NCBI GenBank assembly: GCA_021801265.1
Contig: JAJYYE010000002.1
Coordinates: 62,001 to 126,000 of the forward strand
From: Pseudomonadota bacterium
GTDB lineage: Bacteria; Pseudomonadota; Gammaproteobacteria; Halothiobacillales; Halothiobacillaceae
DNA: 64,000 bases
Direction of reading: 5' to 3'
In this document: piece by piece, positions 59,365 to 64,000 of the stretch
How positions within the stretch are numbered: position 1 is the first letter of the stretch
Layout: each line of letters opens with the position of its first letter
Notes under the pieces: generated by a model
Database searches by the model: none
What the model saw: only the letters and a program-made list of their open reading frames with translations
Told to the model about the DNA's origin: nothing
Made by a program: the position numbers and the translations under genes

Positions 59365-60113
59365 TTCGTTATTTCCTCGGCTGTAACCAACGTACCTACG
59401 GCCTCGCCCATCACGGCACGTACTAAATTATTCGGCGCGTGGATGTCGATCACCATCATGGGCATGCTTTGATCCCGACACAGCACAATCGCTGTCGCAT
59501 CCATCACGCCCAAGCGTTGATCAAGTGCCATATTATAAGTCAAGTGCTCATAGCGTCGCGCTGCTGAGTTTATTTTTGGGTCAGAATCATAAACGCCATC
59601 CACTTTTGTGGCTTTTATCATGATATCGGCGTGGATCTCAATCGCCCGTAAACTCGCGCCCGAATCGGTGGTGAAAAACGGATTTCCCGTGCCACCGACG
59701 AGAATCACAATCCGTCCTTTTTCCAAATGTCGAATGGCGCGGCGCCGAATAAAGGATTCGCAGACTTCTGGAATCGACAAGGCGGACATCACACGAACTT
59801 GCAGCCCACGCTGCTCAATCACATCCTGCATGGCCAAGCCATTCATCACGGTAGCAAGCATCCCCATTTGATCGCCGGTGACACGATCCATGCCTGCTTG
59901 AGCCAAACCCTCACCTCGGAAAATATTCCCGCCGCCAACCACGATCCCCACTTCTACACCGAGCGCGCGCAATTTCAGAATATCGTCTGCCAATCGATGA
60001 ATGATGGAAGGATCGATGCCAAATGAATGCCCCCCCATCAACGCTTCACCACTCAACTTCAGCAAAACCCGCCGGTATTTTGGGGTGATCGGGTCAGTCA
60101 TAATTAGCCTCAC
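59361..60113 (-). CDS. pyrH: UMP kinase
   Basis: [36 protein letters not shown]. Start is near MTDPITPKY. Confidence 0.97.
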   Translation of the reverse strand: MRLIMTDPITPKYRRVLLKLSGEALMGGHSFGIDPSIIHRLADDILKLRALGVEVGIVVGGGNIFRGEGLAQAGMDRVTGDQMGMLATVMNGLAMQDVIEQRGLQVRVMSALSIPEVCESFIRRRAIRHLEKGRIVILVGGTGNPFFTTDSGASLRAIEIHADIMIKATKVDGVYDSDPKINSAARRYEHLTYNMALDQRLGVMDATAIVLCRDQSMPMMVIDIHAPNNLVRAVMGEAVGTLVTAEEITK

Positions 60114-60156
60114 GAAAAGCAGTGTAAAGAATTGGGGTTAATCGAATACGCAACTC

Positions 60157-60185
60157 AAAAAAAAGCCGGAGATCCCTCCGGCCTT
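60157..60185 (-). terminator. Rho-independent terminator after tsf
   Basis: Minus strand: GGCCGGAGGGATCTCCGGCTTTTTTTT. Confidence 0.85.
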
Positions 60186-60197
60186 CTTCCGATTGGA

Positions 60198-61076
60198 TCA
60201 GGCGCCTTTGACTTGCGCCATCACCTCTGCGGCAAAGTCGGTGGTTTCTTTTTCGATCCCTTCACCCACTTCAATGCGCACAAACTTAATGCAGTTGGCA
60301 TTTTTGTTTTTGAGCATTTTACCCACAGTCACATCGGTATCTTTCACAAAGGGCTGACCAGTCAACGCAACCTCAGCCAAGAACTTGCGAATCCGACCAT
60401 CAACCATTTTCTCGATGATGTCCGCAGGTTTTCCGCTATCGGCGGCTTGAGCAATGAAAATTTCCCGCTCTTTAGCCACTAAACCGGCATCCACATCACT
60501 CTCATTGACACAAACTGGCCGACTCGCCGCGACGTGCATGGCGACATCACGGGCAAGCTCCACTTCCCCGCCATGCAACTCGACCAGTACGCCAATACGC
60601 TCGCCATGACGGTACGCACCAACCGCACCGGTACTCTCGTACCGCTCAAACCGACGCACCTGCAAATTTTCACCCAATTTAGCAACCAGTGTTTTACGCG
60701 TTTCTTCCACCGTCGAGCCATTCAGCGGCAATGTCAACAATGCATCCAAATCAGCAGGATTTTCTGCCAGAACGAGATTTGCCAGCGCTTGAACAAAACC
60801 TGAAAAATCGGGATTTTTGGCGACAAAGTCAGTTTCAGAATTCACTTCAACCAACGCAGCGGCACGGCCATCAGCCGATGTCGCCACACCAATTTGACCT
60901 TCAGCAGCCACACGTCCGGCCTTTTTGTCTGCTTTTGCCATGCCGTTTTTACGCATGTATTCAATCGCAGCTTCAATATCACCTTGGGTTTCAACCAAGG
61001 CTTTTTTGCATTCCATCATGCCCGAGCCCGTACGCTCGCGCAGATCCTTAACTAAGCTGGCACTAATCGTAGTCAT
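60198..61076 (-). CDS. tsf: Elongation factor Ts
   Basis: [32 protein letters not shown]. Confidence 0.97.
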   Translation of the reverse strand: MTTISASLVKDLRERTGSGMMECKKALVETQGDIEAAIEYMRKNGMAKADKKAGRVAAEGQIGVATSADGRAAALVEVNSETDFVAKNPDFSGFVQALANLVLAENPADLDALLTLPLNGSTVEETRKTLVAKLGENLQVRRFERYESTGAVGAYRHGERIGVLVELHGGEVELARDVAMHVAASRPVCVNESDVDAGLVAKEREIFIAQAADSGKPADIIEKMVDGRIRKFLAEVALTGQPFVKDTDVTVGKMLKNKNANCIKFVRIEVGEGIEKETTDFAAEVMAQVKGA

Positions 61077-61203
61077 CAGCGGTTCCTCTTAATCGTTAAC
61101 AAATCTGGGATATATAACAATAACGGGCCACTGTGGACCCGTCTTGCTGGTTGTCATCTCGTCGATTAATCAGCTTACTAAAAAGCCATCGACAGCCCGC
61201 TGA

Positions 61204-61938
61204 TCAAACCTGCTCGGGTGAAGCTGCCTCAACAAAATCCGATGGGGTAATCGCTGAGGCGCCTTTGGCTTCAAGCACGGCATCCGCAACGGCGTTGGCG
61301 TACAACTGAATGGCACGAATCGCATCATCGTTACCCGGAATCACATAATCAATGCCTTTGGCACTGCTATTGGTATCGACGATTCCAATCACGGGGATAC
61401 CTAATTTATTGGCTTCAATCACGGCGATGTCTTCATGGCCGACATCAATCACGAACAACGCGCTGGGTAGGCGCTCCATATCCTGAATACCGCCCAGTGA
61501 ACGCTCAAGCTTTTCACGTTCACGCGTCATCATCAGCGCTTCTTTTTTATTCAATTTGGCGAACGTGCCATCCAGCTCCATGGTCTGAAGTGTTTTCAGC
61601 CGACGAACAGACTGACGCACGGTCGCGTAGTTGGTCATCATGCCGCCCAACCAGCGATGGTTCACAAACGGCATACCGCAACGTGCGGCCTGCTCAGCCA
61701 CCGTATCGCGGGCCGAACGCTTCGTGCCGACAAACATAATCGAACCGCCACCACCAATCACTTTGCTGACGAAGTTCAACGCATCGTTAAACAACGGTAC
61801 TGTTTTCTCTAAGTTGATGATATGGATGCGATTACGCTGTCCAAAAATGTAGGGCGCCATGCCCGGATTCCAATAACGAGTTTGGTGACCAAAGTGGACG
61901 CCCGCCTCGATCATTTGACGCATACTAACTGCAGCCAT
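61204..61938 (-). CDS. rpsB: 30S ribosomal protein S2
   Basis: [34 protein letters not shown]. Confidence 0.98.
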   Translation of the reverse strand: MAAVSMRQMIEAGVHFGHQTRYWNPGMAPYIFGQRNRIHIINLEKTVPLFNDALNFVSKVIGGGGSIMFVGTKRSARDTVAEQAARCGMPFVNHRWLGGMMTNYATVRQSVRRLKTLQTMELDGTFAKLNKKEALMMTREREKLERSLGGIQDMERLPSALFVIDVGHEDIAVIEANKLGIPVIGIVDTNSSAKGIDYVIPGNDDAIRAIQLYANAVADAVLEAKGASAITPSDFVEAASPEQV

Positions 61939-62123
61939 AATATTTAAACCTTTTCAATGTGGGTTGAGCCTCCGTCCAACCAAATCAATGCAACTTTGGG
62001 AACACATGGCTTCCCGCAGCACCCCGCATCATTTTACCGTTGGACGTGTGAATTTGCCTTTAGCACGACAACCATCGTGCAAGGCGCGCATATCTTAACG
62101 GGATTGAGCCGCGAAATAAAGTA

Positions 62124-62148
62124 AAAAAGCGCCGCGCTGCTGAGCGCG
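62124..62148 (-). terminator. Candidate terminator after scpA
   Basis: Minus strand: CGCGCTCAGCAGCGCGGCGCTTTTTTAC. Confidence 0.6.
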
Positions 62149-62151
62149 TGA

Positions 62152-62952
62152 TCACGATGGCTTATGTAAAAGCACCGACGAAAACGGGCTTTCTTGCGCA
62201 AACTCAATGGCGCTGGCCTTCGCGAGCTCAAGCACAGCAACCACAGTCACCGCGATGCCGCCTCGCCCCTCCTCGACCCGGTAGACGTGCTCCAGCACAA
62301 GGGGGAGCCCCGCCTGCAGTAAATCGAGGATATCGGTCATGCGTGCCCGGACAGTAAGCGTTTCACGCCGAATTTCATGTGCGGCAACCAATTCACCTTG
62401 GCGCGCCATGTTCCGCAGCGCTCCAACCAATTCTTTCAAGAAAATTTGCGGAGGCCACATGACATGCCGTGGAGCCTCGGCAATGATTGTCAGGGGAAAA
62501 TAATCGCGCCCCGCGCGGGGTAGCTGATCCAGCCAGCGTGAAGCATGGTTCAGTCGCTCATACGCCAGAAGTCGCTCAACCAATACTGCCCGTGGATCTT
62601 CCGCTTCCTCGTCTTCGGTCTTGGGTGGGCTGGGCAGGAGCAAACGAGATTTAATTTCTGCGAGCCAGGCGGCCATCAGCAAATACTCGGCGGCCAGCTC
62701 CTGATGCAGCGACTGCATCAAGGCCAGATACGCCAAATATTGACGCGTTACCTCGGCCACGGGAATGACAAGAATATCCAGGTTTTGTTTGCGAATCAGA
62801 TAGAGCAGCAAATCAAGCGGCCCCTCAAATTGTGCAAGCAAAACCGAAAGCGCATCGGGTGGAATATATAAATCCAGCGGTAACTGCGTGAGCGGCTGCC
62901 CGGCCACGATCACATTCACGGCGGCAGGCTCAGAGCAGGTGGACAAGGCCAT
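62152..62952 (-). CDS. scpA: Segregation and condensation protein A
   Basis: FEGPLDLLLYLIRKQNLDILVIPVAEVTRQYL; EYLLMAAWLAEIKSRLLLP. Confidence 0.94.
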   Translation of the reverse strand: MALSTCSEPAAVNVIVAGQPLTQLPLDLYIPPDALSVLLAQFEGPLDLLLYLIRKQNLDILVIPVAEVTRQYLAYLALMQSLHQELAAEYLLMAAWLAEIKSRLLLPSPPKTEDEEAEDPRAVLVERLLAYERLNHASRWLDQLPRAGRDYFPLTIIAEAPRHVMWPPQIFLKELVGALRNMARQGELVAAHEIRRETLTVRARMTDILDLLQAGLPLVLEHVYRVEEGRGGIAVTVVAVLELAKASAIEFAQESPFSSVLLHKPS

Positions 62953-63586
62953 TAAACCAAGCCAGCGCTGCGAACAAAATCGGGGAAAGCACGAATGATA
63001 AAGCGCCCGAAAACAACAGCAGCAATAAAATCGGGAACCCCCAAGGCTCCAGCATCGCGACCTTATTGGCCGCTGTCGGCGGCAACACGGCCACCAGCAC
63101 CCGCCCACCATCCAGCGGGGGCAATGGCAGTAAATTAAAGACTGCCAGCAAAATATTCACAAAAATCCCGATTTGCCCCATGAGCGACAAGGGTTCGGCA
63201 TACCAGGCACCGCTGGATAATCCGGCCACGCCGATCGCCGTCATCCCCGCCCAGGCGAAGGCCATCAAAATATTGGAAGCAGGTCCCGCTAGGGCCACCA
63301 ACGCCATATCTCGTCGGGGATTTTTAAAATTCCGTGCATTCACGGGCACGGGTTTCGCCCATCCAAACACAAATGAGGTGAGGATAAACATGGCCAGCGG
63401 AATGATAATCGTGCCCAGCGGATCGATGTGCTTAATGGGGTTGAGAGTCATCCGCCCAAGAGATTTAGCGGTGCCATCGCCAAAAAAATTGGCCGCGTAG
63501 GCATGAGCGGCTTCATGGACTGTCACTGCCAGCATAATCGGCAGTAGTCCAATGGCGATTTTTTGTATCAAGGTTAGTTCGAGCAC
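62930..63586 (-). CDS. Site-2 protease family (M50) membrane metalloprotease
   Basis: VTVHEAAHAYAANFFGD; NLLPLPPLDGGRVLV. Confidence 0.94.
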   Translation of the reverse strand: MLELTLIQKIAIGLLPIMLAVTVHEAAHAYAANFFGDGTAKSLGRMTLNPIKHIDPLGTIIIPLAMFILTSFVFGWAKPVPVNARNFKNPRRDMALVALAGPASNILMAFAWAGMTAIGVAGLSSGAWYAEPLSLMGQIGIFVNILLAVFNLLPLPPLDGGRVLVAVLPPTAANKVAMLEPWGFPILLLLLFSGALSFVLSPILFAALAWFNGLVHLL

Positions 63587-63611
63587 AATTCACCCTCTAT
63601 ATTATTCCGGT

Positions 63612-64000
63612 TTAACTCTGCTCCAGCTCTGGCGGTATGCCGCCCAAGCCTTCACGCACCAACACGAACCCATCCCCCGTCATATCAATCACGGTCGAGG
63701 GTGCCTGCGCCAAAAAACCCGCACTGACGATCATATCCACTTGACGCTCGACGGCTTTAGGGAAAAATTCCGGCTCCTCCATGGGTTCATCAAAATCTGG
63801 CAAAACCAGTGACGCGCTGAGAATCGGCGCGGATAACGCATGTACGATCGCCTTAAGTACCGGATGCTCAGGGACACGCAACCCAATCGAGCGTTTTTTC
63901 GCGTGAAGCAATCGCCTTGGAACCTCGCTGGTGGCCTCCAAGATAAACGTGAACGGCCCCGGTGTATGCGCTCTTAGAAAACGGTAATGGGGATTACCGA
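63612..64000 (-). CDS. Sua5/YciO/YrdC-family protein, truncated at window edge
   Basis: HTPGPFTFILEATSEVPRRLLHAKKRSIGLRVPEHP; frame open to end of window. Confidence 0.9.
   Translation of the reverse strand, partial: GNPHYRFLRAHTPGPFTFILEATSEVPRRLLHAKKRSIGLRVPEHPVLKAIVHALSAPILSASLVLPDFDEPMEEPEFFPKAVERQVDMIVSAGFLAQAPSTVIDMTGDGFVLVREGLGGIPPELEQS

Noticed and set aside
62953-63111. Cys-rich N-terminal extension of scpA (RFYCCCCFRALYHS)
   Set aside because: It is the out-of-frame 3' end of the M50 protease gene; conserved ScpA starts near 62952.
1-64000. CRISPR arrays, complete IS elements, prophage or toxin-antitoxin modules
   Set aside because: No spaced direct repeats, full transposase/integrase genes or phage structural genes were recognised on either strand.

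Overview
The window is a 64-kb gammaproteobacterial chromosomal segment. Gene content and order look like a sulfur-oxidiser such as Halothiobacillus, but that is an impression and was not tested. Most of it is housekeeping: argG, bamC, dapA, rsmI-lpoA-yraN-diaA, hemN, and the long minus-strand block rpsB-tsf-pyrH-frr-uppS-cdsA-dxr-rseP-bamA-skp-lpxD-fabZ-lpxA. Accessory parts include a DUF485/ActP permease pair, an outer-membrane CxxCxC barrel with a good sigma-54 promoter, an OMF-MFP-RND efflux operon, and PldA. The most interesting stretch is about 30.2-40.2 kb. It holds a REC-REC regulator, a histidine kinase, CheR, CheV and a SiaABCD-like partner-switch/diguanylate cyclase operon. The kinase and the SiaA-like phosphatase share the same N-terminal CBS-like module. 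Other points of interest are a 12-G tract inside lpxA, an internally deleted HerA/DUF853 ATPase remnant, a MITE-like element with imperfect TIRs, a structured remnant-like spacer downstream of rsmI, and several palindromes upstream of operons. No tRNA, rRNA, CRISPR array, complete IS or prophage was recognised by eye.
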